From NCBI GenBank assembly GCA_023150895.1, contig JAKLJY010000038.1, forward strand, positions 1 to 62,423: a stretch of DNA of 62,423 bases. The letters are read 5' to 3'. Made by a program: the position numbers and the translations under genes. Shown piece after piece: positions 1-11,169 of this stretch. The notes under the pieces were generated by a model. The model was given only the letters and a program-made list of their open reading frames with translations, did not search any database and was not told the origin of the DNA. The stretch comes from Myxococcota bacterium. GTDB taxonomy: Bacteria > Myxococcota_A > Bradymonadia > UBA7976 > UBA1532. Position 1 is the stretch's first letter. The number at the start of each line of letters is the position of its first letter.

Positions 1-2
1 GA

Positions 3-218
3 TGGGGCGGCGACGGCGGCCGGGGCGCGGACGGCGCGCGCGGCGGCAACGGGGGCGGCGGGGCCGGCGGCCCGTCCGTGACGATCTACTGCACGGACAC
101 CCGCCTCGCCGTCGACGAGCAGACGTTCCTGCAGCCGGGCATCGGCGGGGCCGGCGGCGACTCGCCCACGCGACGCGGCGTCGGCGGGCTCTCCCTCGCC
201 CGGTTCGGCTGCGACTGA
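3..218 (+). CDS. C-terminal end of a Gly-rich protein (5' end outside window)
   Basis: The open frame enters from the window edge in the third phase and stops with TGA at 216-218, giving 71 visible residues. The first part is a Gly/Ala/Asp-rich run of GG-x-GG units. After it comes a short non-repetitive tail with a Cys near residue 30, a second Gly-Gly stretch and a final Cys just before the stop. Such Gly-rich spacers are common in secreted surface proteins of Myxococcota, but no domain can be named from this fragment. An overlapping frame starting at position 2 is Arg-rich and looks like a shadow. The gene converges on the HemF-like gene 25 bp away. Confidence 0.6.
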   Translation, partial: WGGDGGRGADGARGGNGGGGAGGPSVTIYCTDTRLAVDEQTFLQPGIGGAGGDSPTRRGVGGLSLARFGCD

Positions 219-243
219 GCGCCAGGGCCCTCGCAGGCCGCGC

Positions 244-1257
244 TTACCGGTGGTTCGCCACCGTCGGCGGGACGACGTCCCCGCGCGCCTGCAGATGCAG
301 CGCCTTCGGGTTGTGCACGTAGAACTGCCGCACCGCCGCCGCCAGGGCGAGCCGGGTGGGCGCGTCGACGGCGCCGTCCGCCGGGACGGCCGCGACGAGG
401 GCTTCGACGAGGGGCCGCTGCATGGGTTCGACGCGGTCCGCCCACGACGCGAGCAACGCCCGGTCGATGAACGACGGCAAGGACCCCATGATGCCCGCGT
501 CGTTCTGGTCGTGGACGAGCAGCCCGGACGTCGTGCCCCGGTCGAGCGTCAGAACCTGGAAGAAATAGAGGGTGTGATAAGCCCGTTGGGTGGCCAGATC
601 AGCCCCATCGAAGGGTCGTTCGACCGCTTCGCCGAGCAGGGCGAGGTAGGCATCGAGGGCGGCCTCACCCACCGTGCGCACGAACGCCCGATCGGCCTCG
701 GCGTCGCCGACGGTATGCCCCTCGAGGTAGAAGTGATAGACGCCCCGGTGCCGACCGAGAGCGGGGATGGCAAAGTAGCGATCGCCCTGCGCCCGGGCGG
801 CCTCGTGCATCGCCGGAGCGGCGGCCCGCAGCGCCGCCTCGAACCGGATCGCATCCTCGGGCACGGGCACTGCCGGATTCAGATCGGCCATCAGGCGCCA
901 CGTCCCGAGCCCGTCCTTCAACTCGGTGTAGCTGAAATGCGCGTGCACCGACGGCGCGCGGGGATTGCGCGGGTGGATGATGGTCGAGAGCGCCGAGGCC
1001 GAGGCCAGCGCCCGTTCGGGCAGGCCCTCGTAGTGGACCTGCGAGACATTGATCGCCACGCGGTCGAACGTGGGCGTCCACGCTGCCTGATAGCGCACGC
1101 CGCCGCCATGCAACCCGTCGTCGCGGCGCCACGTCGCGCGGTCGAGCGGGTGACCGGCGATGCGCTCCAGACCCTCGCGAAAACGCGCTTGCAACCCCGT
1201 GACGAGGCTGAGCGCGTCCGTGGCCGTCGGGGACTCCGCCCATCGTGTTTCATCCAT
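244..1257 (-). CDS. hemF: HemF-like oxygen-dependent coproporphyrinogen III oxidase, divergent
   Basis: 337 residues. HemF converts coproporphyrinogen III to protoporphyrinogen IX with O2, in the cytoplasm. Family signatures are visible: an HPRNPRAPSVHAHF block (HPxNPxxPxxHA), a W-x5-DLNP segment matching the region around the catalytic Asp, and LDRGTTSGL. The usual FGGGxDLTPxY, NExRGxGGxFFD and GGRxESILMSxPP blocks are strongly altered: the first reads RLMADLNP and the last ends in GIMGSLP. The start is the ATG giving MDETRW; the frame stays open further upstream, but that part lies over the neighbouring lipoprotein. hemY and hemE lie 8 kb away on the same strand, which supports a heme role. 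It could instead be a HemF-fold paralogue with another function. Confidence 0.75.
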   Translation of the reverse strand: MDETRWAESPTATDALSLVTGLQARFREGLERIAGHPLDRATWRRDDGLHGGGVRYQAAWTPTFDRVAINVSQVHYEGLPERALASASALSTIIHPRNPRAPSVHAHFSYTELKDGLGTWRLMADLNPAVPVPEDAIRFEAALRAAAPAMHEAARAQGDRYFAIPALGRHRGVYHFYLEGHTVGDAEADRAFVRTVGEAALDAYLALLGEAVERPFDGADLATQRAYHTLYFFQVLTLDRGTTSGLLVHDQNDAGIMGSLPSFIDRALLASWADRVEPMQRPLVEALVAAVPADGAVDAPTRLALAAAVRQFYVHNPKALHLQARGDVVPPTVANHR

Positions 1258-1289
1258 GCGCGGGACTCTACACGGGGTCGCGCGCCGGA

Positions 1290-2504
1290 TCAGCGCCGCT
1301 CGTAGCGTTCGACGCCCTCTTCGCGGAGGATCTCGAGATGATCGTCGTCGACGAAGCGGACGGCGGCGACGTTGGCCTGCCCGAGGGGAATCAGGGCCTC
1401 GGGGGCGGGCAGCGACAGGGCGGCGACCGCGTCGGCGTCCAACGCCCGCCCGTCGAGGAAGACCTCGGTGCGGCTCGTCTTCAGGTCGAGCAGCTTCTCG
1501 GTCAGGCGGCCGTCCCACCGCCACTCGCCCGCGGCGCGGTAGTGGTAGCGGACCTGCAGGGCGGGCGTGCCGCCGGTCGTGACTTCGAGGACGCCTTCGA
1601 ATGTCGTGCTGCCCCCCGGAACGAATACGGTCTCGCCGGATGTCCGCGCCACCGTCGGGGGATCGTCGCCCTCGCCGGGGGTCGTGACCTCGGTCACCGA
1701 GTACCAACGTCCCGCCATGCGTTCCGCCACCGCGTCCGCCGCTTCGGCTCCGGCGCCGGCGCCGACGCCCGCCTGAGCCGGTCGCAGGCGGATGGACAGG
1801 AGCGCCCCGCAGCCCGACGGCGGGGCCGCATCGCCCGAAGCCGCCGTGCCGCACCGGGCGGGGTCGCCGTCGCGCAGCACCTCGTCCGCCGCCCCCGACC
1901 GGGAGAGCTCGGCGGCGACCTGCGCAATCGACAGACCGGCCGTGCCCTCGCTCCGGTCCTGTCGGGTCCAGACGAAGGCCCCGACCTCGGCCGACTCGAC
2001 GACATGCGTCACCGGCGCGCACGCGGGCCCGCTCGGCAGCGCGAGACCCGCCGCGTCCGCCAGCGCGAACCGACCGACCTGCAGGCGATGGAGCGCCCCG
2101 GCCCCAGACGCGCCGTGGGCCGCGCCCAGATGAACGCCGCCCACGGTCGGCAGGCCCGCCCGCTCGCCCCCCGCCCCGGAGAAGCGGATGGCGCTCTCCG
2201 TGGGCGTGACCCCCCGATAGGTGTAGGTCCCGGCCGGTCGGCAATCGGTGTGCAACGTCAGTCCACCCGCGGCGTCGATGACCACGGCCACCGGGCCGGT
2301 CCCGAGCTCGGCCTCCAGGCGTTTGCGGGTGCTCGTCGGCCAGTCGACGACCAGCACGTCGTCCACCGCCGCCCCCGCGCGGGCCCGCCCGACCGCGGCG
2401 GCGAGCGCCTCGCCGGAGGTGCCGACGGCGGCTGGCATGGGCCCGCCACAGGCGGAGAGCAGCCCGCCGAGGGCGATCGAAGAGGCGACTCGATTTTTCG
2501 TCAT
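1290..2504 (-). CDS. Predicted lipoprotein of unknown function, 404 aa
   Basis: The N-terminus is a short signal peptide ending in the lipobox LSAC, so the mature protein should be lipid-anchored. The rest is soluble, Ala/Gly-rich and holds a few Cys. The C-terminal third (EWRWDGRLTEKLLDL followed by KTSRTEVFLDG) looks like a beta-rich domain. I recognise no family. Start chosen at the ATG for MTKNRVASS because it directly precedes the signal peptide; an upstream in-frame ATG (MGACGRTRR) would add a non-signal extension. It lies 32 bp upstream of the hemF-like gene and 38 bp downstream of the macroglobulin gene on the same strand, so it may be cotranscribed with them. Confidence 0.75.
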   Translation of the reverse strand: MTKNRVASSIALGGLLSACGGPMPAAVGTSGEALAAAVGRARAGAAVDDVLVVDWPTSTRKRLEAELGTGPVAVVIDAAGGLTLHTDCRPAGTYTYRGVTPTESAIRFSGAGGERAGLPTVGGVHLGAAHGASGAGALHRLQVGRFALADAAGLALPSGPACAPVTHVVESAEVGAFVWTRQDRSEGTAGLSIAQVAAELSRSGAADEVLRDGDPARCGTAASGDAAPPSGCGALLSIRLRPAQAGVGAGAGAEAADAVAERMAGRWYSVTEVTTPGEGDDPPTVARTSGETVFVPGGSTTFEGVLEVTTGGTPALQVRYHYRAAGEWRWDGRLTEKLLDLKTSRTEVFLDGRALDADAVAALSLPAPEALIPLGQANVAAVRFVDDDHLEILREEGVERYERR

Positions 2505-2542
2505 GCGCCGGGTTCTACCGCACGCGCCCATGAGTGAGAAGC

Positions 2543-5500
2543 CTACAGCCCCTGCACTTCCACCGCTTCGGCGGGCTGCGCGTCGATCTGCTGCTCGTAC
2601 ATCTCCTGATTGCGACTGCGCTGCTGCTTCATGCGGGTGTCGATGTTCTTCATCATGTCCAGCTCGCCGCCGGCGGGGCGCGGGGCCGGGGAGGCCGGCG
2701 CCTCGGCCGCGGCGTCGGGTGCTGCCGAAACGAACGCGGTGTGTTCGCCGTCGAAGGCGAGCACCGGCGCCCCGGCCGGCACGTGGGCGACGCCGCGCAC
2801 GTCCGTCCGCTCGGCGACGACCCGGTCCCCGAGGTGGGCACGCAACGCCACCCCCCGCGCCGGCTCGCCCGCGCGCCAACGCACCTGCACCCGGCGTTGC
2901 GCGTCGTCGACCGTGAAGATCTCGAGATCGCTGCGGACGAGGAGCGATGCGGCCGACTGCCCCCCGCCGTCGAGCTGAACGAGGAACGCCCCCGCCCCGT
3001 CGACGGGCAGATCGATCGTGACCGCGCGGAGGAACGGGCCGGCACGGACCGGTCGCGCCCCCGCCCAGGACGGGCTGACGCCGGACACGCGCAGGTTCAG
3101 CACGTCGTCGAGCCCGCCATCCCGCAGAAACAGCGTCCGCAGGTCGAGGGCATAGATCCGGACGTGAACCTCCGCGAGGTTGGCGGCCTCGACCTTCAGA
3201 CGCGCCGCCTCGCGGGCCGACTGCCGGACCACCGACTCGACGTTCAGCCGGACCTCGGTCAGCGCCTGCAGATTCTCCCCGGCCGCCGGATGCGCCGAGA
3301 TGGCCCGGTACGCGGTCCGCGCGGCTTCGAACTCGCCGCGCGCCTCGTGGAGGCGGGCGGCTGCAAATCGGGCATCGTCGCGGCTCGCCGCCGGCCCCCG
3401 GGTGCCGTCCTCCTGCGGATAGTCGGCCGTTGCGACGCGCTCGAACTGCGCCAGGGCCGCCTTCGCCTCGCCGAGTTCCGTCAGCGCGAGGCCGCGCATG
3501 TACTCGAGACCGTCGACGACCGGACTGTCCCCGTGGGCGGAGACGATCCGCTGCGCCCACGACGCCGCCGGCTCGAACGCACGGAGGCGGACCAGCCCCT
3601 CGACGAGGTGGAAACCCGCTTCGGCGGCCTGCGGGGCATCCGGATGCAGCGCGAGGAACTCCCGGTCCCACGCGGCCGCCATGAGACGAAGGTCCGTGGC
3701 CGTGATGCCGGCGCGGGTGACCTCGGTCGGCAGGGTCTCTTCATCGGCGAGCGCCCCCAGCCGCTCCGGGAGGTGAAACAGCGTCTCGGCCACCACCGGC
3801 AGCGCCGGCGAGCGCCCGGCGAGCTCCCGGACGAGCCGCACCGAGGCCAGCAGACCCCCGTGGTCCTCGACCGCACGCGCGCCCCCGGCCTCGGCCAGAA
3901 ACGCCGCCCCGAGACCCGAACGCCACACCGCCACGGCCCGCTCCGGCTTGCCCGCTGCGCGGTAGGCCTCGGCCACCCGCCCGATGGCGTCGAGTTCGAG
4001 GCGGGCCGTGGGATCGAGGGCGCGAAGCTGCTCGAAGCGGCGCACGAGGGCCGTCGACGTCGCCCCGCCGCGCAGCGCCTCGTCGAACAGGATGCGCGCG
4101 GCCCGTGCCCGGAGTGCCGGCGGCCAGTTGGCCTCGCCCGCGAGCCCGTCCGCCGCGGGTCGGTGCGCTTGCGTCTCGACTTCGGCCAGGGCCAGAGCCT
4201 GTTCGGGGCCGAGTGCCGAGCGCGGACCGTCGAGGACAATCTCCACGTCGAGCGGGGCCGCCGGCACGCGCTCACCCTCGGGCGTCGTGCGCCGCAGCCC
4301 CGCGATCCGGAACCGGCCGGGACTCTCGGCACGCAGGCGCACGGGCGATCCGGTCGTGCCCGAGAGGCGCGTCCACCCGCCGGGCACGGTCGCCAGGGGG
4401 TCGACCTCGACGTCGTCGAGGACGAGCAGTTCGCCCACACCGACGCGGCACGGGCTCCGGTCGGTGCCGCACCGGACGTCCGGTCGCGCGTTCCCCGGCC
4501 CCGCCGGCGTGTCGTCCTCGGAGACCGGCAATCCCCCGGGACCCCTCGGCACCCGCCGTGCCAGCGTCGGCGCACCGGATTGGCCGGTGGGCTCGGGCCC
4601 GACCCGCCAGATCAGGGCATTGGGCGCGCCGTCGACGACGACGGCCTCGGCCGTGCCGCCCTCCGGCAGCGCGAACCGGAGGAGGCCCCCGGTGGCGAGG
4701 TCGAGTTCGCCCCGGAGCTGCCCGGCGAGTCGAACGGCGACCCGCCCGGTCAGTGGCCGGCTCCGGGGCGTACGCAACGCACGCGCCGCGATCCAGGCGG
4801 GCAACGCCGCATCGTCCGTTGCGGGCGGGGCGGTGGCGGCGTCGAGTGCCCCGCGGGGCATCCCGAGGCGGTGGCGCGCGAGCGTTGCGTTCGGCCCCGA
4901 GCCCCGCACGAGGCCCCGCGCGGTCGCGCGGTCCTTCGGGTACACGACGTCCCACGTCTGCGCGAGGAATGCGGCTTCTTCGTCGGAGAGGGTCGCCGCC
5001 TCGGCGCGCACCGTCTCCAGCGCGCCCTCGTCCACCGGCAACCCGGCGTGCGCCCGCGCCCAGAGCCCGAACGCACGCTCCCCCGCCGTCGCGGCCTCGG
5101 GCAGCGTGTCGGCGACCCGTTGACCCGCCGCCTCGAGCTCTCCCTTCAGAACCTCCAGCGGCCCGCGAGCGGCGGCCAGGAAGAGCAGGGCCTCGGCCGC
5201 GGCGACGAGCCCGTCCGGCGGCCGGATCCGCAGCGCGGCCCGCACCCGGACGAGCTCGTCTTGCACCTGCGTTCGCTCGGCCGGTCCGGCCGTCTCCAGG
5301 GCCGCCATCAGCGCGCGCCCCGCCCGCGCCGCCTGCCGGGCGTCCAGTCCGTCCAGGCTGGCCGCCGCGAGCGCCAGGTGAGCCAGTGGGGGCGCCCCCC
5401 CTTGCCCGACCGCCACCGTCACCACCGGCCCGGCCGCCAGGGGGCGTCCGCCGGCCAGGGGCGCGTCGAACCGCCCGGTCGCCAGCACCCGCTCCCCCGC

Positions 5501-5809
5501 CCGCAGGGCGACGTCCACGCGGGCACCCGGGGTCTGCGCGCCGAGGTCGACCGTCGTCGCTTCCCCCGGGGCCACGGAGACGGGCTGCCGGCTTTCGCCC
5601 GACTGCAAGGTCCCTTCGAGGCGCTCCGCCGAGGGGTTGTGGACGGTCACGACCAGATGGGGCGCGTCGGTGGGCGAGACGGTCCCGGGCTGGGCCACCC
5701 GCAGCCTCGGCGTGTCCGGCGGCCGCACGAAGGTCTCGCCGTGGCCGAGGCCCGCGGCGGTCAGCGCGGTGGCGGTCACCTGCCAGCGGGTCCCGCGCGG
5801 CGGCAGGGG
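2543..5809 (-). pseudogene. Alpha-2-macroglobulin-like protein, C-terminal part (after frameshift)
   Basis: About 1089 codons in a different phase from the N-terminal part. It opens inside the A2M domain (GTRWQVTATALTAAG, equivalent to the TTWRVTA block of bacterial macroglobulins), then continues with a helical region and a TPR-like C-terminal half (for example KAALAQFERVAT). The thioester motif CxEQ is not visible where the thioester domain should be. No start codon with a ribosome site is evident at the junction, so this is most simply the rest of the gene that starts at 9695. Continuity needs one frame change in the six-C run (minus strand) at 5806-5811. An assembly indel and a true pseudogene cannot be told apart here. 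Confidence 0.7.
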
Positions 5810-5810
5810 G

Positions 5811-8800
5811 GCGGCAGCAGCCAACGATGGACGCCGCTTGCACCATCCGCCCGCGGCCGTATCCCCTGCCCCCCGCCCCGCTACCGTGGCCGATGGCGCC
5901 GAGACCTCCGAGGCCGGTGCCGCCCTCGGCGAGGGGCACCGCCTCCCCGAGCTTGTCTGCGAGCGCGTTGCGCTCGAAGCGCCCTTCCGCGGCGGCGGCC
6001 GCGCGGGCCGCCTCGTTCGCCCTCGCCTCCTCGGCGCGGACGGCCGCCGAGACCTCTTCGCCCGCCGCCCCGTGCGCAAAACGGTCGGCCACCCCGCCCA
6101 CGGGCGCAATCCCCACCACGGGATTCCGGAACAGCGTGTGGCCCACCTGCGCCGGCGCGCCGACGCTGTGGACCAGGTCCGTGTCGACCGCGGCGAGCAC
6201 GACCTCGGCGGAAACCGGGCGCCCCGCCCCGTCGAGCACGCGTGCCTCTGCGCTGAGGAGCCCCTGCCCCGCCGTCGCCGTGACGGTGACACGCAGCGCC
6301 GTGTCCACATGGACCGTTCGGGCGTGGACCCGCCGGGCGACGGCATGCGGCGTGTCGGTGGAAACGTCGTTCGGGGCCGCCCCCGTCGCCACCAGCGTCA
6401 GCTGGGCCGGGAAACCCGCCTCGACGGGGAGCTCGAACGACTGACCGGGCTGCAGCACGCGCGCGGCGAAGAGCCGATCGCCCTCGGCGGTGACCAGCGC
6501 GGGGCCGCCCTCGAGCGTGAGCGGCAACCGCTCGCCGAGCCCCGCGTCGCGCGCACCGCGCAGCCGCAGGCCGTCCGCCGTGGCGTTCAGGAACACCGTC
6601 ACCGACTCGACCCGACCATCGAGCGCCGTCGCGCGAAGCGCGTAGTCACCCGCCGGCACCGGCGGCGGCTCGACGGAGAGCGGCGCGGGCTCGGGCCCTT
6701 CGGGGAGGTTCAGGTCCACGTGCCAGATCTCGTCCTCGAGCCCCGCAGCAAGGGCCGTCGGTCCGAAACCCGACCAGGTCAGCGGCCCCCGCAGTTCGGT
6801 CGAGACGGTGGGGACATAGGGGTCCCCCGGCGCCTGGGAGCCGGGGGTTTCGCGGAGGGGCACCCGGCGGACCAGCACGACGCGGACCGGCCCGGGCGTG
6901 CCCGTCAGCCGCGCGACGGGCCGCTCTCCGGGTCGGAGGCGATCCTCCGTGGGAACGAGGCGCAACGCGGGGGCAAACGCGACCGGCCACGGACGGGTCG
7001 CGGACGCCGTCAGGCCCGAGCCGGGCACGCGCACGACCACGGAGAACGGGAGTCCGGCCGCCGGTCCCGGGATTTCGACACGTCCCGTGGCGTCGGTCAC
7101 GCCGCGCCCGACCGACGCATCGTCGCCGCCCTCGTCGCCACTCGAGAAGACGACGGGCACACCGACGGCGGGCAGACCGTCGGGCTCGCTGAGGCTCACC
7201 GTCGCGCCGAGCCGAGGCGGCGTGTCCATCGCGACCACGAGCCGACGCTCGTCCGGGCGCTCCGGGAGTTGGCGAAGGGAGCCGGCGACGCGGGCCGTCT
7301 GCTCCCCCGGAAGACGGACGACCACCTGCCAGACGAGCGCCTCGCCGGGCTCGACCAGGGCCGGGAGCGGCAGCTCGCCGCTCACGCTGCCCGACGGCCC
7401 CGGTACGAGGCTCCGGGCGGGCAGCTCGCCGCCGGGGCCATCGAGGGCGACCCGCCACGGGCCGGCCACGGGACGCCCGCCCCGCCGCACCGCCAGCCGG
7501 AACGCCACGGTGTCCCGGGAGCGATAGGCCGGCCGGTCGAGATCGAGGCCGAGCTCGATCGGGGGCTCCGGCGCGGTCTCCGTACCGCGGCTCAGCGCGA
7601 GGAGTGCCGGTTCGTCGTCGTCGAGGGCGAGAACCGCCAGCGCGCCCCCGCCCACCGGGCCGCGGTACAGGCCGTCGGCGCCGGTGCGGACGCGGGTCAC
7701 GGTCTGATCCACCCGGAGCATCAGCGTGGCGCCGCCGACCGGGCGTCCACCCCGAAAGACGGCCGCGACCAGATCCGGCCCGACCGTCCGGACGACCAGA
7801 TCGAGGCTCGAGACCAGCACCACGGCCGAAGCCTCGAGGTCACCTCCGGAGGCGGTCACGACAAAGAAGCCGGGACCGGGAACGGGCACGTCGATCTCAC
7901 GCGCGAGGGTCTCTCCGGGGGGCCCTGCGGGAAGGGTGACCTTCCACCGCCGGTCGGGCGCGATGGCCGCGACGTCGAGCTCGGCGAGCCCCTCCGGCGT
8001 GCCGCCGGCCCGGAGGTAGGGCTCCGCCTCGACACGGTGCAGGCGCATCTCGAGTTCCGTCACGTTGCGGGAGACGACGCGGACCTTGACGGGCCGCTCC
8101 GGGCTCTGCCGAGCGGGGCTCTCGAGGGCGAGATCGGAGGTCTTCCAGCGCTCGCGCTCCGCGCCGGCCGCCGTCGCGAACTCCGGGCGCCGCGCGACCG
8201 TGCGCAGCAGCTCGAGACCCTCCTCCGGCCGCTGGAGATCGAACGCCAGATGGCGGGCGAGCGCGACCTGCGCGGCTTCGGCGGCCCGGGTCGCGGTGAA
8301 CTGCAAGGCCACCGCCCGCCAGCGACGCGGGGCGTCCTCACCGCGCGGGTTCAGCGCCCGGGCGACGACGCCGGCCTCGTAGGCCGCCCAGGACGCCGTC
8401 TCCCCATGCGGGTGCGCCGCCACCAGCGCGTCGTAGGCGGCGAGTGCACGGGCAAGATCGCCCGCGGCGAACGCACCGCGCGCCTCGGCGAGCCGGTGCG
8501 CTTCCAGGCTCGCCGCCGCCGTCCGCGCGTGGGGGTGCGTCGGGAAGCGCTCCACCAGGGCGCGGTACGCGGCCGGCGCATCGCCGCCCCCCGGCCCGGC
8601 GGCCGCCAGCTCGGCCGAGCGAAGCAGCGCATCCGCGGCGAGGGGCCCATCGCCCCGGGCGAGCAGCGACAACCAGGGCAGCGCGCGGCTGCGCCGATGC
8701 TCTCGCAGAAGGCGCTCGGCATGCGCCGCGATCGCCGGCTCGTCCAGCGCCGACGCGCCCAGGGACTCGGTCGCGAAGAGGCCGGCGTCCAGATCCGATC

Positions 8801-9695
8801 GGGCGAGCAGGCTCGTCCGCAGCAGGCGCGCCGCCCGGGCCGTCTCCGGGTCGGCGGCGGCGGACATCGCCGACAGCGCCGCCAACCCTTCGAAGGGCTG
8901 CGCGAGGCGCGCGAACCGCAATCGGTCCCCGGGGCCGTGCCCGGCCGGCGCCGCCAGATGGCGCAGCAGAATCCGGCGGGCGGCGTCGGCCGCGCTCGCG
9001 GGCTGCGGCGAGCCATCATCCCGCCGGGCGGCGGTCAGGCTCGTCGGGCGCGCGACCGCATCGGGCGGGGGCGCGGTCACCAGGTCTGCGATGCGCTGCG
9101 CCAGGCGAAGCCGTGTCTCCGGCGCCACGCGCAGTCCGGCGGCGAGTTCGAGCAGCGCGACCGCCTGCCCGCGATCACCGTCGGGATCCGCCAGCACGCG
9201 GTCGGCAAGACCGACGATGGCCGCCGCGGTTCCGGCGTCGCGGTCCGGCCCGAAGGCCGGTGTCCCCAGCGTCCGGTACAGCGTCGCCGCTTCGTCCGCC
9301 CGCCCGAGCGCGAGCAGCGCGTCGGCGCGACCGAAGGCCGCCTGCCGTGCGCACGGCGCGGACGCCGGGACGCGGGCGAACGTCTCCAGGGCGTCCCGCG
9401 GGCGACCCTGGTGGGCGAGGACCCGGCCGAGAAGGCACAACGCCTCGGGCTGCGGATCGCGGCGGACGGCCGCTTCGAGCCTTGCTCGGCCTTCGTCCGC
9501 GCGCCCCTCGGCGAGCTCGGCGAGGGCCGCCTCGAGCGCGGGCTCGGGGCGGGCGGCGGTCGCCGGACGCGAAACCAGTCCGCATGCGAGCGCGACGAAA
9601 AGGCAGAGGAGCGCAGCGCCGTGCCCACGGACCGGCCGCGCCGGCCGATGGAGAGACGAGGGGCGACGAACGCGGCGAACGGCGGGTCGGGGCAT
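5811..9695 (-). pseudogene. Alpha-2-macroglobulin-like protein, N-terminal part (MG2 region), frameshifted
   Basis: About 1295 codons before the frame is lost. An N-terminal hydrophobic segment ending in ATA (around residues 28-48) predicts export. TPR-like Ala/Arg helices follow to about residue 500. Then come macroglobulin beta domains (for example DRPAYRSRDTVAFRLAVRRG, typical of MG2) and a Gly-rich linker (GLGGLGAIGHGSGAGGRG) like that seen before the A2M domain in myxobacterial relatives. Family members are envelope proteins thought to trap proteases or scaffold the cell wall. The start ATG has GGAG eight bases upstream. After the Gly linker the phase ends in a C run, and the expected FPxT-x-W opening of the A2M domain is absent in every frame. 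It follows hemY by 85 bp. Confidence 0.75.
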
Positions 9696-9780
9696 GGCGG
9701 GTTCTCCGGCTGGGGACGACCACGGTGTCAGACGTACGACCGCGGCGAAAGTTCCCTCGTCGAAGACCGACCCCGCGCCC

Positions 9781-11145
9781 TCAGCGCGGGCCCAGCACCA
9801 GACCCGGCAGCTTCTCCGCCCGGGCGATGCAGTCGGACAGCGCCACGCCGTAGAGCGCGTTCGTCGCCAGATGGACGCCCGGCAGTTCGCCGACGGCGGC
9901 CTCCACGGCCGCCACGCGCTCGAGGTGCCCGACGGTGTACTGCGGGATGGCCTGCGGCCAGCGGATGATGCGCTGAAACGCCGGCTCCGGCATCGCCCCG
10001 CCCATGATGCGGGAGAGCTCGGCCGTGACGATGGGCGCGAGCGTCTCGTCCGGCTCGGCGACCAGCTCGGGATGCCGCGGGCCGCCGATGACGCTGCGCA
10101 TGAGGGCGCGGCCCTTCGTCGACCGGTTCGGGAAGAGCGAGCTGCACCAGACGCTGCCCAGAATCTTGCGTTGTTCGACCGCCGGGACCAGATACCCGAA
10201 ACCATCGAGCGGGCGCGGCAACGTGCCCGGCGGGTAGCCGAACGCCACGACCGCCGCCGGGTTGTACGGAATCTGCCGGAGGACGTCGGCCGCCCGCGGC
10301 GCGTGCGGGGCGAGCAACCAGGCGGCCGCATCGGCCGGGGTCGAGAGCACGACGGCGTCACAGGTCAGGCTGTCGTCCTCGCCGAGAATGACCTGCCACG
10401 ACTCGCCGCGGCGGGCGAGCGCCTGCACCGTTCGGCCCGTCAGAACGCGATCGTCGAGGCGCCGGACGAGGGCGTGCACGAGCGTCTCGAGCCCCTCCGG
10501 GAAGCTCGTCAGTTTGCCGGCGGGCCCCGAGGCCGAGCCGGCGTTCGCCTTGCGGGCCTTCATCAGCGCGATGAGCGCCTTGACAAGGCCGCCGTAGGTG
10601 CGCTCGAGGTCGAACATGCGCGGAAAGGCCGCACGCAGGCTCAGCGCGCGCGAGTCACCCGCGTAGACGCCGGTGACCATCGCGTCGACGAGGACCGTGG
10701 CCGCCTCGCGGCCGATGCGCCGGGCGGCGAAGTCGAAGACCGTCTCGTCCGTCTCCCACTCGCTGCGCGGCTTGACGAAGGGCTCCCAGAACAGCCGCAG
10801 GAGCCCGCGCGCCGTCAGCAAACGCGTCGCGAGCAGCGACAACGGCCCGCCCGGCACGGCCCGGAGTGCGCCGCGCGCGAAGATGTAGCGCTTCGCGGCC
10901 TCGGCGTTCGCGCGGACGAGCTGATTGTCGAGCCGGAGGTCCCGTACGAGATCGAGGACCGGCTGCCGGCTGTCGAGAAAGCCGTTCGGCCCGTGTTCGA
11001 CCAGGAACCCGTCGACCATCTCGGTGCGGATCTTACCGCCCGGGCGCGTGTCGCTCTCAATGACGGTCACGTCCGCACCGGCCTGTTTCAGGCGGTACCC
11101 CGCCGACAGACCGCTGATGCCTCCGCCGATGACCACGACCTTCAT
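9781..11145 (-). CDS. hemY: Protoporphyrinogen oxidase, HemY type
   Basis: 454 residues, the usual family length. It oxidises protoporphyrinogen IX to protoporphyrin IX with FAD and O2, the penultimate heme step. The N-terminus has the dinucleotide-binding motif VVIGGGISGLSAGYRL followed by an acidic strand end (VIESD) and RPGGKIRTE, all standard for this amine-oxidase fold. The C-terminus ends with the second FAD contact region (LPGVHLATNALYGVALSDCI). The start ATG immediately precedes the FAD motif. It lies 24 bp after hemE, so the two are almost certainly one operon; the macroglobulin gene follows. Confidence 0.95.
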   Translation of the reverse strand: MKVVVIGGGISGLSAGYRLKQAGADVTVIESDTRPGGKIRTEMVDGFLVEHGPNGFLDSRQPVLDLVRDLRLDNQLVRANAEAAKRYIFARGALRAVPGGPLSLLATRLLTARGLLRLFWEPFVKPRSEWETDETVFDFAARRIGREAATVLVDAMVTGVYAGDSRALSLRAAFPRMFDLERTYGGLVKALIALMKARKANAGSASGPAGKLTSFPEGLETLVHALVRRLDDRVLTGRTVQALARRGESWQVILGEDDSLTCDAVVLSTPADAAAWLLAPHAPRAADVLRQIPYNPAAVVAFGYPPGTLPRPLDGFGYLVPAVEQRKILGSVWCSSLFPNRSTKGRALMRSVIGGPRHPELVAEPDETLAPIVTAELSRIMGGAMPEPAFQRIIRWPQAIPQYTVGHLERVAAVEAAVGELPGVHLATNALYGVALSDCIARAEKLPGLVLGPR

Positions 11146-11169
11146 GACGACGCGCTCCGCTCCGGGGCC

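Noticed and set aside
2534-9968. Long + strand frames (1240 and 1443 codons) opposite the macroglobulin gene
   Set aside because: They mirror the minus-strand coding sequence; the translation is low-complexity Arg/Pro/Gly and has no domain, while the minus strand shows macroglobulin domains.
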